From contig CM036248.1 of the NCBI GenBank assembly GCA_020698575.1, forward strand, positions 13,235,729 to 13,299,728: a stretch of DNA of 64,000 nucleotides, given 5' to 3'. The position numbers and the translations under genes were made by a program. The stretch comes from Bostrychus sinensis. Its lineage: Eukaryota; Chordata; Actinopteri; Gobiiformes; Eleotridae. Below the pieces are notes generated by a model. It was given only the letters and a program-made list of their open reading frames with translations. It was not told the DNA's origin and did no database searches. This document shows positions 43,999 through 55,826 of this stretch, in pieces. Each line of letters begins with the position of its first letter. Positions within the stretch are counted from its first letter, which is position 1.

Positions 43999-45332
43999 AT
44001 GAATTTTGAGCAGCCCCCTCCATACACTGGTCCCTCTGCTCCAGGATATCCAGGCCAGGGCCCACCTCCGCAGGGCTACCCGCCCCAGGGTTACCCGCAA
44101 CCGGGTTATCCACCACAGGGCTACCCGCCACAGGGCTACCCACCACAGGGCTACCCCCCAGAGGGTTACCCAGTGAACCCAGGAGGCCCTTACCCTGCCA
44201 CGGGACAGCCGCAGTATTGGCAAGGGGGACCGCCTCCTGGACCAATGTATGGGGAAGCTCCTAAAAACACAGGTGGGTAAAAAGCATAATGGCAACATGT
44301 AAGAACCAGAAGAAGTAGCCAAAAAATAGTAAAAATGCTTAAAAATAATAATACTTATAATAATAATACAGGTAGTATCTATTGAGCAGAATCGATTTAA
44401 CATGAAAGGGGCATTGTCATTGTGTCCCGGTCAAGACACTTCACCCACATTGCCCACTCCACTCACATTATATGGCTGGTTGTGACAGGAAGGGCATCTG
44501 GCACTATTTAGTTATACTTCTACTTCCAGGCCAGTTGACAGATGTGCTGGGGCCCGGTGCAACAAGGCTTCATGTGGGTCCCCTATGATAGAAAATAAAT
44601 AAAGAGGACATATTTATGGGCCCCTCTGATCCTGAGAGCCATGACAACAGACTTGGTTACTTTGTCGCTTACACATTTACAGACTTTCAACACTTCCTTC
44701 TCTCCTTAACGTACTAAAGTGGGTTTAAGATCAGTGGTTCTTGGTCTGGTTTTGAAATCCAAGTTTATTTTATTATGACTCGCTTTTTAAAGAATCCAAA
44801 GTTACTATGACCTACTTACTACTCATGACCTTTATGTGTTTTATGAAATCATTTTCATTTTTTATGTAATCAGAAATGTTATTAAAATATTCAGGGTCCA
44901 AATAAGATGAACATATAAACTACAGTATGTTCAACATCCCTGTGACTGTGGCTGGGTACTGTTAAATGATACCTAAGCATAAGTAACAATACTACTAGTA
45001 TTGAAAAACAAATTTTTATTCAATACCTAGTTTCAAAACCTAGTGGGACCTTTAATGTTTCTTTGCATGTCTGAAACAAATAAATGACATAATAAATCAT
45101 AACTCAAATCATAACTCACAGCTAAGAAGTTTGGTCCAAAAATTCCTCTTTTATTCAATATTATTGGGTTTTATGATTGTAGAAGATGAATTACCACACC
45201 ACAGGTATCAGAAAAAGTATGGCTCAGGTACTGGTATTGTTTAAGTACTGGCATCGAAAAAAATCTGAACGCTACTCAGCCCTATCTGTGACAAACCTTT
45301 GGGTCATGACCCGCCAGCGGAGAATCACAGAT

Positions 45333-45363
<31 letters not shown>

Positions 45364-48300
45364 TTTTATTTTATTTTATTTAATTTAATGAGGACAATGC
45401 ACATTAATGAACACTTTGTACAAATTCATGACATTGTGTAAATATGCCGGATTTAGCTAGAAGCTACTTTCCATCCGTAGTCCTCAGACATTTACAGACA
45501 AGAGACATACAACAACATACACCATTTACAATTTACAAAAAACAACCTACAAACAATATATTGCACACATTAAACCTCACCTATGTTGACAGGTTTGATT
45601 GAATTTGAGCCATTTTTTGAGCTCTTTTTTAAAAGCCATAAAGGTGGAACTCTCTCGTATAGATGTTGGAAGACCATTCCAGTTCATGCAACCCTTAGCA
45701 GAAATGGTGTTTTGTCCTGTGGTTGTCCATCTAAATGGAACCTCACAGTCCCCTCTGGAGGCAGATCTGGTCCTGAGGTTACTATCTCTACGTCTGATAA
45801 ATTCCTCCAAGGGAGGAGGAGCTAGGCCATGGAGGGATTTATAGATGAGGCAAGCATGTTTAAAAGTTTTAAAATGTTCAAAACTTAAAAGATGGTATTT
45901 CTCTAAAATTTCACAGTGATGAGTTGAATATGGCTTTTTGGCAAACACCTTGATGGCTTTTTTATAAAGTTGTTCTATAGGTTTTAGTACTGTGGTGCCA
46001 AATGACCATATTGTAAAACAATATTCTATATGAGACAGAATCATGCAGTGAAGGTATGATTTAGCAGCATCAGTTGAAATAAAAGGTCTGATTCGTTTAA
46101 AGTTTTGAAGATTAAATTTTACAGTGTAAATTTCACATGTTTTTTAAAGGTAAGATTTGAGTCCAATATGATTCCAAGGGATACCATTTCAATTACCTCA
46201 CCACCTATAGATATGTTAAGGCTGTTCAACTGCCCTGGTCTTTTTGTAAATGTTGTGCAAAATGTTTTACTTATGTTAAGCATAAGGTAATTGTCTTTAA
46301 GCCAGTCTTACACCCCTTTTAAAACATTGGTGAGTTTGGATGAAATTATATCAATTGTAGAACCATGAGTGTAGATAACTGCATCATCTGCATACATTTG
46401 AATGTTGAGATCACGACATACATCTGGAAGATCATTAATGTATAATGAAAATAGTAAGGGCCCAAGGATTGACTTGGTGGTTGATGGTGACAAATGCTTT
46501 CCTGAAATCAAGAAACACTGCTCCTACATAAGGATACTTATCCAACAGACACTTAACCTTTTCAGTTAGCAAACAGTTAGCAGATTCAGTTGAGTGGTGT
46601 GTTCGAAACCCAAACTGTGTTTGATGTAATGGTGTGAAACCTTTATCAAGGAAGTGAGTAAATGTAACAAGTTGCTTTCAACCTTTGTCTCTCTAATTTT
46701 ATCTCATTTCCTGGTCTATACCTTTTACGTCCGCTAAAGCTGTGCTTAGTCTCACCATTACTTCTTACCATAAATGGAGAAAGATTGGTCTCTCGCTCAC
46801 TTTGCAGGACAACGGTTTTATTTTCTGAAAACAAGGAGCCAGTGCAGTTGAAGGCTTTGAGGTTACATTACTGTTCAGTCTTTTGAAGATTCCAGACCGC
46901 ATCCTGAGCACAGTTTTAGTGATCCTATTTGAGGACACAGTGAGTGATCTCAAATTGGATATTGCATTAAAACAAATTGTGGATCACATTTACTGTGGTC
47001 AAGTGGAAACACACACATACACACACACATACACACACACACAGTACCAGTCAAATGTTTGGACACACTTTTCCATTCAATTCTTTATTGGACCAGGTCT
47101 ACAACATCAAGAGTAGAGTTCAGAGTATTTCCAGACACTGAAGGAAGGATGAGGCCTAACCTGAACCTTGACTTCAGACTAGTTGGAAAACGCTGCATTA
47201 GTTTATTAGGGGCATAAAAGTTGGACTTTGGAGCAATGTAAAAAAAAAAGTTGTGTGGTGTAATAAGTCTTGGTTTAGTGACGACTGCATTACGGTAGGA
47301 AGAAGTGAGGTGTTTACCCAACTTGCAATAATCTGCACAGGACTTTAAGATTAGCAATGCATAATGTTGGTTTATGTTGGATAGGAATAGTTGCATCATA
47401 TGGCAAATCATCATAGCGAAGTTAGTCTGGTACCGCTTCGCTTACGTTTTGTTTCTGAGGCACAGAACAATGACAGGCAGAGTAACCAATCACAGAAACG
47501 AAGGGCGGGACACAAGCAGCTCACCACGGACCCTGGTTAGCTTTTCCGCTCGCTGCAGATAAACAGCTGTGATAGGCCAGTTCCAAATCAAATCGAAGAA
47601 ATAGAGCGCAACAGTGCTCACCCTCCTCTGATGCCGGAAGTAAATTTCCCATTCATTTTTCCTGTAGATTTTTCGAAAAATACGTATACTAGAGTTTAAA
47701 AGCTTGGCGGAGGCTAATCAGCTTTGTGGTAACTTGTGATGATAACACACAATTAATTTCTATCAAAAAGATTAACGAAAACATGAAAATTCAGCTAAAT
47801 GTGTTTGTAACTTTGCCTTTTGACAAGTTTCAGATACATATTTATAGTGAAATTATTTGTTTTATGGCCATGAGTTACCACGTAGCTGATTAGCCGCCCT
47901 CCAGTCGTCGAATTTTTAATATATGGATTTTTCGAAAAGTCAAAGGGGAAAATTAATGGGAATTTTACTTCAACAACCGGGCGTGGCCAGTCACTGTTGA
48001 GCTCCATGCTCTGCTCTGAGAGGGGAACCAGACTGTCCTGCGAAAAGCAAGTAGGACAGTCTGGCCCGCCAGGCTAGGGTTATCAGTTCAAATGGCAGTA
48101 TTTGGATAGCGTTATGCAACAGAAAGTCCGAAAAGCACACGCAAAACAATATTTCAAAGGATACTTCTGTAATTGTAAATATTATTTTTTTAGATAGCAT
48201 CTCTCTTCCTGAAGGTACACCCCACTGTTTCAAACAGGCCTGATACAGTTTAGGGTTAAAGGAAAGGGGAAAGAATGTAACTTTCTTTTAACTTAACTAC

Positions 48301-50043
48301 TAGGAGTGTGACAAGACACAAATCCCACGAGAGGAGACCTGACAGAAGACTGGGTTAATGAGAACAAGATGAGATTTTTACTTTATTAAAATATGTATTC
48401 TACACAAATGAAAAATGTAATTTATTCACCTGAAAAATCATAAAAAATGCAAAATGCAAAGGTGCATTTTTAAAAAATCAGCTTGTAATGAATGGTATTT
48501 ACTCCTATTATTTGAATTATATGCATTGGCAGAACAAATATAAAGCCAAATGTTTTGCCATAAACACCACTGACTTGCTTCTCCTTTGTAAAAATTGCAA
48601 ACAGAGACCAATTTTTACCTGAATCTTGTGACATTTTGATCTTGCAAGATCCTGAGATTGCGAGATCTTGTCACTCTCCTGTTATTTACACCATGTAGGA
48701 GTCAGTGTGATGACTAAATTATAACTGACACAATGTCCCTGAAGTCTTGGGTCTTGCGAGTGAAGCAACCCACCCCCGGCTGGCCATAACAACAAGTTGG
48801 CGCTGACTTTATTTCTTAGATTTTTACCATCTGGAGCGGCTAAAAGGCAGTACACAAGGAGGAGAAAATGAAAGTCAGGCCGAACGAGGGTCACACAGGA
48901 TTCAACCGGACTCCTGCATTTTTACAATTAGTGCTTTAATGTGAAATGTATGGGAAGCTCCTTAGAGAACATCTCAGGGTGCCACTTTTAAACATATAAC
49001 ATTTAAAAGACATTGATAGACTTTACATACAATGATACAGTCACACTTATACAAAATGCCTTTCACTTTAAACTGTTACTAGCACTGACCGAGATAACCT
49101 TCTGGTGGCTGATCAAAGGACTGAGCGCCTCCACCAGGACTCACCCATTAACCAAATACAGTTTTAGCCATTTATTAACTGGCTCTGTCCCATTGTGCGT
49201 TATGAGTTCAGTTTCAGTGGCCTCTGCTCATTTCTCTATTACCTTGGTAATCCAGTCACCTCAGTCAGGAGCGAGCGCGTCAGCTGCTAAGAGCTGGATG
49301 AGCCTTTGACTTCTCATGAATCATTAAACACAGCACACAATAGTGGACAGATGTATTTGTTTTTGATTTTTGCTTTTGAAAAAAGACAGCGAACAGCGCA
49401 TAAGAGTAGTTTTGGTATCACTTGTTTAGATGTTCAACTATAGAGCCTTTTTTGTAAACAATATAGTGTTAAAAGGAATGAGGATAATTGAATTGCTACT
49501 CTTGTCACCACACTGCAGGAGCACCTTCTTTGATTACGTCAGTTGTGGAAAGGTCTATAGGCTGCTGGGTTGTATGTGAAGCTGTAGGTCTGTACCTCTA
49601 AAGCTCGCTGTGATATCTGTGCGCAGTGCTATGGCTCTGTCTGATCCTGCCTCGCTGCTGCTATGACATTACCATGGTGATGTGCCTCCCATGATGAGCA
49701 TAATTAGAGGAAAATCACAGCAGCCATGGTTACCCTTGAACCCTGCTCAAGACTGGAGTGTGTAATTCAGTGAAGCCTCTACGGTTTTATATCATTTTCA
49801 GAAAAGGAATCTATAATTGCATTTTGAAATTTGCCTCCATCTCTTTCCCCTTCATCTGTGTCTCACCCTGTCAACCCCAGACGAACTTTGTTCTTCTCTC
49901 CTGTGCTTTAATTTCCCTGCTCTTCTCTCTGTGTTGCAGTGTATGTGGTAGAGGACCGCAGACGGGACGACTCCTCAGACACATGCCTGACAGCCTGCTG
50001 GACAGCTCTCTGCTGCTGCTGTCTCTGGGATATGCTGACATAA
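43999..50043 (+). CDS. cystm1: Cysteine-rich transmembrane module protein 1
   Basis: CYSTM proteins are small tail-anchored membrane proteins with a cysteine-rich C-terminus. They are linked to stress tolerance across eukaryotes, and the animal function is poorly defined (family knowledge). Exons 43999-44272 and 49940-50043 join in frame to 125 residues; the human protein has 97. The start MNFEQPPPYTGPSAPG contains a PPPY motif that could bind WW domains. Residues 26-58 are seven GYPPQ-type pentapeptides, which account for the extra length. The second exon encodes VYVVEDRRRDD and the signature CLTACWTALCCCCLWDMLT, with six cysteines at 107, 111 and 116-119. The 5.7-kb intron is full of repeats. 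A poly(A) signal AATAAA lies at 50181-50186. The identity is firm from the C-terminal module. Confidence 0.95.
44073..44171 (+). repeat. In-frame GYPPQ minisatellite in cystm1
   Basis: A 15-base unit of the form GGCTACCCGCCACAG repeats about seven times with third-base variation. It encodes GYPPQ, GYPQP, GYPPE and close variants. The frame is kept throughout. The central three units are nearly identical, which suggests recent slippage or unequal exchange. Confidence 0.85.
45331..46690 (-). mobile_element. Truncated LINE with reverse transcriptase remains
   Basis: On the minus strand, VFLDFRKAFVTINHQ lies near 46490-46530, SILGPLLFSLYINDLPDV near 46420-46475 and YADDAVIYTHG (catalytic YADD) near 46360-46395. 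A 155-codon open stretch, 45577-46044, then covers the C-terminal end of a reverse transcriptase ORF (HIEYCFTIWSFG, FKHACLIYKSLHGLAPP, FKKELKKWL). The element ends in an AAAT-type tail on its own strand (45331-45389 read in reverse). The 5' part is missing, and a deletion joins the AFVTINHQ box to the QGSILGP box. It is CR1/L2/Rex-like, with the clade unresolved. It is younger than the LINE at 2243. Confidence 0.8.
47009..47068. mobile_element. CA-rich microsatellite beside a Tc1-type terminus
   Basis: A CACACATA run ends directly at CAGTACCAGTCAAATG and TTTGGACACAC (47042-47068), the well-known terminal sequence of a Tc1-like fish transposon. The remainder of that transposon is not evident, so this is a broken or solo end. 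Confidence 0.6.
47632..48003. repeat. Foldback repeat, copy 2
   Basis: The left edge CCGGAAGTAAATTTCCCATT and the right-hand GGGAATTTTACTTCAACAACCGG are inverted. Inner landmarks are also mirrored: GGAGGCTAATCAGCTTTGTGG on the left and ACGTAGCTGATTAGCCGCC on the right. The copy therefore folds on itself over most of its length. It is a relative of 42826-43165. The element may be longer, since AGTCTGGTACC near 47427 and GACAGTCTGGCCC near 48055 could be outer ends. Confidence 0.6.
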
Positions 50044-51450
50044 CGCCGCTCTCAAACCGTTCAACCCCATTACCCCTTTGCCCCTCATTTCAGTGCCTCA
50101 GACCCTCCCCTCTCTCCCATCTGCCTTAAACCATGTTCATACAGCCCTAGTTCCCTTCACAAGTCTTCTGGTTATCTATAAATAAAAGCCCAATCCTATT
50201 GGGAAGTGTCTTGAACGAGACACCTATTCTACTTTGATGTGAAGCCTACAGCGCTGACTGACTTTGACTGACCTGGTCCAGGGGCTACTATGTAGCACTT
50301 TCAAACTTATCTTCACTGACAGGACACTGCATTTCAGGCTCACACTCACAGAAACAGAGCAGTGCTGTGTTTGTCCAGTTCACTTCCCCTAAATGTACTG
50401 TGTCGTTAGGAAAATCAAGAATAGGCAAAAGTACATCTTGCTAACATTTTGGGTGATACCTATACAGAGCGTCTACAGCCCACAGTGTCGTGGGTTCAAG
50501 TCCTTTACATTGTATTACCCCTCTCCTGACCTCCCTAATATGGTGGCTACACACTCTGTCCAACCGCAACAGTGAATAGAGTAGCTTCTGTTTGATATTT
50601 CTGCGTATAATAACACACATCAATGCAACATATAGGCTCATGTAGTGTGAGGCTCTATGGCACTGTGAAGATTACCTCGCTAAGATACGACTCCTGCCTG
50701 GCCCTCTGTCCATCTGTATCCCTCCCCGCTCTCCACTATTTCTGCCTTTTTCTCATTCCCCTTGACCTTATCTAAGTCCACGGCCTTTCACCCAACCCTG
50801 GCTGCTAACTTGCCACGGTCCACTCCTGAGACTCCTGTAACGCGTCCCTTTCTTTTGCACAGAGGCTGTATTTGCCAACGTAAATGTCTTCAGGTGAAAT
50901 CACAACCGGAAATTGAATGCTTTTTTAAAGATGTCAATGATTGATGTTGACAGTGGTCACACTTTTTCATTTTCATTGTAATCTTAAAAAATGAAGTAAT
51001 ATATGAATGCTATTTTTATTTAATGAAGAACTGAAACTATTTAATAAACTGAGTTAATGTGAAAACTGAAGAAACCAAATGTCTCGTATGCCTTGTTTGC
51101 TTTAGATGAAAATCTTGCATTAAAATATTTAATTCCCATGTAATCTTGTCACTGTGGTGTGTTTATGTTGTGTTTAGGTGAAACGTGTCAGAAAGCTGTA
51201 GAGTAGATGCATAATGTTAATCATTTATAAGGAAACCAGTAGTAGGGATAGTGTTTACTACAAGTGTTTACCAGTTCAGTAGAAGATCCATGTTTAATGT
51301 TTAATGTTTAAAAGTAACGAGAGAAAAATATGAAGATACAGTGTAATCTTTACATTAGAAAATAGAGGAAAAATTCTTACATACCGTACAATAGCTTTTA
51401 CCACTTGCTACTTCTGAGCGTTAAGTCAATATGAATAAAAAGGTATAGGT

Positions 51451-51823
51451 CAGTGGTTCTCAAACTGTGGTACAGGCTTTTACTAGTGGTACTCAGGAGT
51501 TTTTTTTACAGTTCAAGGTCCTGGTTTAGTTACCTTTTAGAATTTGATCCAGTAGTGAAGTGTAAACCACTGCTTGGTCCAGGTTTAGACATTGTTTAGT
51601 CCTGATCTATTCCTTGTTTAGACCTGGTTTAGTCTTGGTTTAGTCCTGATATGATGCTGGTTTAGGCACAGTTGAGTCCTTTTTTAGTGTTAATCCCTAT
51701 TTTATTATTTGTTTAGACCTGGGTTAGCCCTGATTTTGGCTCATTTTAGTTCAATAAAATGGTACATGGAAAGTCAAATATTTTCTGAGATAGTACTTGA
51801 TGTAAAATGTTTGAGAATCACCG
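51451..51823. mobile_element. hAT-like non-autonomous element
   Basis: The left end CAGTGGTTCTCAAACTG and the right end GTTTGAGAATCACCG are inverted. The body shares GTTAATCCCTAT, TGGCTCATTTTAG and ATTTTCTGAGATAGTACTTG with the element at 31436-31792, so both come from one family. Internal TTTAGTCCTGGTTTAG units are repeated. The flanks do not give a clean target duplication. Confidence 0.7.
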
Positions 51824-52662
51824 ACCATAGATACAATGAAATGTGTAAAAGTGCAATGAGAACATTCTTTAAAAGATTACAGTTTAATAGTTAGACCAAA
51901 TGTAACACTTTAGTTAAATGCCTCAAAATAACCTAGGCCTATTTTATTAGACTTTTAAAAGCTGTCTTGATCCCAAATGTTGTTGCTGGAGAATAGGTTT
52001 CTTTTTACACAGCAGGCTTGAAGTCTTAGGTAAATGGATTTTTATTCTGAAATTTAAAGGTAAATTAATTGAATCAAGGTTACAGGCTTTGGATTGCAAT
52101 CTCTAACTTCACCATCAGATGTCGCCAAAGCTCTACACCTTGCATTCTAAAGACATATACATGACTGTAAAGGCAGACCAGTTCTTCTAAAAAAACAACA
52201 ACAAATAATACAGTTGCGTAGAGCCCCACAGGCTTGAGGGTCCAATTGCATTGATAAACTGTGACTTACCTGACAAACCTTCTTATATATCATGTTGTTT
52301 TCCTCTTAACCAGTGTAACATTATTCAGTACATTCAAAACAGTCTTACATTTGGTATTTTACTGCCTGTTGTCTTGGTGCTGAGTAACAAAATGTTTAAG
52401 TGTCTTCATGGTAAAAAGTCACCTTATGCTAGAAAGATAAGTCAGTGTAGTATTAAAATAATTTTGTATTAGCATAAATTAGCTCGGCCTGCAAACAGAC
52501 GTAAGGCAGGGCTAAACTCACCTGTCCTGCTTAGGGCGAGAGTGACCAGCTGTTTACGCATTTGCCCCCCTGTCCCACTTATTAAGACAATATTCTACTT
52601 CTTCTTTGGCGCTCAGTGGATTTTATAAAGACTGAAGTTAAGAACAACAAGGTAAGATCAAT

Positions 52663-52847
52663 AGGTCTCATTCATAAACGCTTCTTACGAGCAAATTTAT
52701 ACTTAAGCTCTACTTAGGAAGATTTTTGGCGTTCACCAATTTTTGCTGAGGTCTGAGGACTCTTATTCATGAAAATTCTGCAGTTTTATAATTTTATCAA
52801 ACCCCTAATGAAACAAAATATTAATTTCAGCCTGATTATAGATTACA

Positions 52848-52878
<31 letters not shown>

Positions 52879-53524
52879 TATTCCTTATTAAAAGAATATT
52901 ATTTAAAAGAAAACCAGTGATCTTTGGTGATATAGACCAGGTATAAACCTAAAACAGACTTCATATTTGCTGCTACAGTGCAGCTTTGAGCAGTGACCAC
53001 AGCCTCAGTCTCTGTCCCAGTCTCCTCTGTGTACATGACTGTATTACTCCCCACCACCACCACCATGGCTCTAACACCCCCCTGTCACCCCCCAGGACCA
53101 GGACACACTGGTCTCCTTCAGTGAGTTGGTGACTGAAATCTGCTTCCACTGACTGTGTCTTAGTGTTTTTGGACATTTTTAATCACTGTTGAAGCTGTAA
53201 ATCTGCTGTAGATGAAGTTGTCAGAGACCCGCCTCCTGGTTACGGGGCTGTCCTGCCCATGAGTCCACATTAGGCAGACGTCACTAAAGTCCTGCCTCAT
53301 GACCATATACAGAGAGTTTAGAGGATGTTTCTCGTCCTAATACATATTTTTTTCTATGTAAATGCCATGTTAATGAGGAGTGTAGTGTTCGTGGAGTTGT
53401 GCTCCGCTGAGAAAGAACCTGGGAGCTTGATAACGTGTCATGAATCCAACGTAGAGTTCTCTTAAACACTTTGTAGAAGGGCTACTTAGAAAACTTTTCT
53501 AAGAGAACATTTATGAATGAGGCC
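52663..53524. mobile_element. DNA element with AGGTCTCATTCATAAA ends
   Basis: The left end AGGTCTCATTCATAAACG and the right end ACATTTATGAATGAGGCCC are inverted copies. The next bases inward, CTTCTTACGAGC and CTAAGAGAACA, are less well paired. The 860-bp interior holds a T run and a proline/histidine-coding patch without known motifs. I cannot assign the superfamily, and the target duplication is unclear. Confidence 0.55.
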
Positions 53525-54650
53525 CAATATTCCTTGTGTAAAATGTAGAATAAATATTTTGTAGGCATTCTGTTCTGTGTTGGGATGTATAGTTATGTTG
53601 CTGCCTCTGTGTTTCAGGAAAGACCAGTCCACAGTGCTGTGAGCTGGTGTTGGTGCTGCTGGACTGGAATTTGTTTTTATTTTTCCAATTTGATTTTTGT
53701 CTGTTCCACTTTATTTTTGTCCATTCTGAGTAAACCTTACTTTTCAAAGCGTGTTTTGGGACGAAAAAACACCTCATCACATGTTTTATAGACCCTAAAC
53801 TGTAACTTCGTCTCTTTAAGTAATAAGGTTTTGGCTTGTAAGTTAGAAGCTTTTTCTCAAGTCTGTCCCACCTTGTCCCACCAAATCACACATCTTGTCC
53901 CATTTTTAGTCCTTTTCATGGCAGACACCCCACAAATGTTGATACAAGACACTGCTTTTGCATGTATAAGCTTGAAATAAGTGTGAAGAAGATTTTAGCT
54001 TGAAAACTTGAAACTGAACTTCCAGTGTACACTTTCTACCTTGTCCTCATCCAATAATAATACGCTGTTGGTGTATGCCGTGGATTTGTGGGGGCCTGCT
54101 GCGATCAAAATATAAAATAGTTGGGAGAAAAACCATACCATCGATATTCTCCAAGAACACAGCGATGAGATGAAGTGAAGTACACGTAGCCCGAGTAAAC
54201 AATTATGTTTTATTGATAAGGTTTCTCAGAAGAGTCTCGTTTTTCAGTGAACGTTTAGAGATCACCCTTTTCGATAATACTGATTTGGTACATTATTATG
54301 ACATCCAGCACGAGTCTCTTCACAGTGAGAAGGATCCATTACTGCTACTGCTGTCGGGATCTAGGACAAGAAAATCTCTCTGCTGCTGCTGCTGCTTCGT
54401 CCAAACAAAACAAAAAAACAGTCAAAAAAACCAACAAACTCGGGGCTCGATATTGTAAGATATGGATAGAGTGCCACAAAAGTCTAGTAGTATTAAGACC
54501 AGCTAAAGATTTTGCACATTACAAGCCACTTCCTCTTAGAAATATAAAACTTGATATTCTGAACAATATTCTACTGTGCTGCATAAAGGTAGATCTATAC
54601 ACTGTACATCGAAATATAGCTCGAAAAAACGGATTTCACAGTTTTAAAGA

Positions 54651-55826
54651 CTTTATTTAAAGTATAAACCGCTTTTTAAAACACTTTTTATTACATAAAT
54701 TATTCTTTTTGAGCGTGACTATTATTTGCCCTGGCAGCAGAAAAAAACTGAACTTAATACAAAAACAAAATCGTACATATCTTACAAAAGAAAATAAACT
54801 CGTCCACTAATCTTGAATATAACTGGTGACTCCTTCATGATTGTCATATAGTACTAAGAATAAATAAATAAAATGAAATAAATACTAACTTCTCATCTCA
54901 TGTTTTCTGGTTCACCGTGAGTTGTGTGTGTTGAATCGCTCTGTACAGAAGTGCCTTGGTGAAAAGTCTCACAAATCTACCGCGACTGAAACGTACAAAA
55001 CTACGGCATCTACAGTATACGCAACATCCTGAAACTCAGTGTAGGCTGACACATAAGTAGTAATATGACTCCTCGCCCCCATTCGAAAAAAGAAACGATG
55101 CTGTGTGAGATACCACTGTCCACAAATATAGTCATCATTTTTTCACTTTTGTTTTTTTATAAAGTTCGTTCTCAGAGTCCGTCAAACAGCGTGTTCAAAG
55201 ATGCCGTTCTTTCTCTCGCGTATGTTGCTTTCTTGCTCGGTTGGACTGGTCGTGTGGGGTGATGAGAGGCCTGAGACAGGGAGACGACTCGAAACGTTGG
55301 ACAACCTTTTGACAGTGTCTTTGTCCATCATTATTTGTGATGTGTGGCTGTAATTGGCTGCGCTCTGGAGGGGCTCTGTCTCCACTTTGGTCCCTTTCCC
55401 TTCAGTGTCTTTTTCAGAGACAGACCAGCCTTCATCGCAGAGGCCAGCACAGTGCAATCTCACTGTGTGTTAGCTGCAGTGGTCGTGACTGCGTTCAGCG
55501 TGACCCAAAAAATATGGGCGAAAATATCAATATCTTTTGTAAAAAGGGGAATCGTACTCATTAAGCAACAGTTCTCAAAGTTCTTCAGTGCTTTTTCAGT
55601 TGTTCAAAAAAAAGGAAAAACAAAAAGCTTGACTAAACTTTAAATTTTTTGCCTGTGGCAGTAAAATTAACAAGAATATCTTTTCTGATAAGTCATTCTT
55701 TTTAAAAGTCCCTGCAGCGTTCCTTAGGAAACCCCAATTGTTGGTTAAAGAGGAGCAGGACTGAGGAGGCTGGAGGGGAGAGGACTAGGACACAGAAGTG
55801 GGGCTGTAGCACATTCAGGAGGGCTG
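54651..55826 (-). other. Probable tenm1 3' UTR
   Basis: This follows the tenm1 stop on the minus strand. Minus-strand AATAAA signals at 54687-54692 and 54652-54657 would end a 3' UTR of about 1.1-1.2 kb. No coding or repeat feature is recognised inside it. Direct evidence of transcription is lacking. Confidence 0.5.

Larger units (their letters stand above)
44273..49939 (+). other. cystm1 intron 2
   Basis: The 5.7-kb intron separates the proline-rich exon from the cysteine-rich exon. It contains the LINE at 45331-46690, a CA/TA microsatellite and Tc1-type end (47009-47068), and foldback repeat copy 2 (47632-48003). Between 48100 and 49930 I see no recognised feature. Confidence 0.55.
50044..54650. 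other. Intergenic between cystm1 and tenm1
   Basis: The cystm1 3' UTR probably ends just after the AATAAA at 50181-50186. Beyond that I find no exon. Two DNA elements are listed separately (51451-51823 and 52663-53524). A 22-base-plus T run lies near 52849-52872. The genes on either side converge. Confidence 0.5.

Noticed and set aside
43963..44403. Minus-strand tryptophan-rich frame opposite cystm1 exon
   Set aside because: It is the antisense shadow of the GYPPQ repeat; the plus strand carries the recognised gene.
47085..47414. 109-codon minus-strand frame near the Tc1-type end
   Set aside because: I could not match it to a transposase or reverse transcriptase motif, so I do not report it as coding.
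54213..54660. Overlapping 81- and 120-codon frames before tenm1
   Set aside because: They have no family resemblance, no splice evidence and low-complexity CTG/AAAC content. The region lies just downstream of the likely tenm1 3' end.
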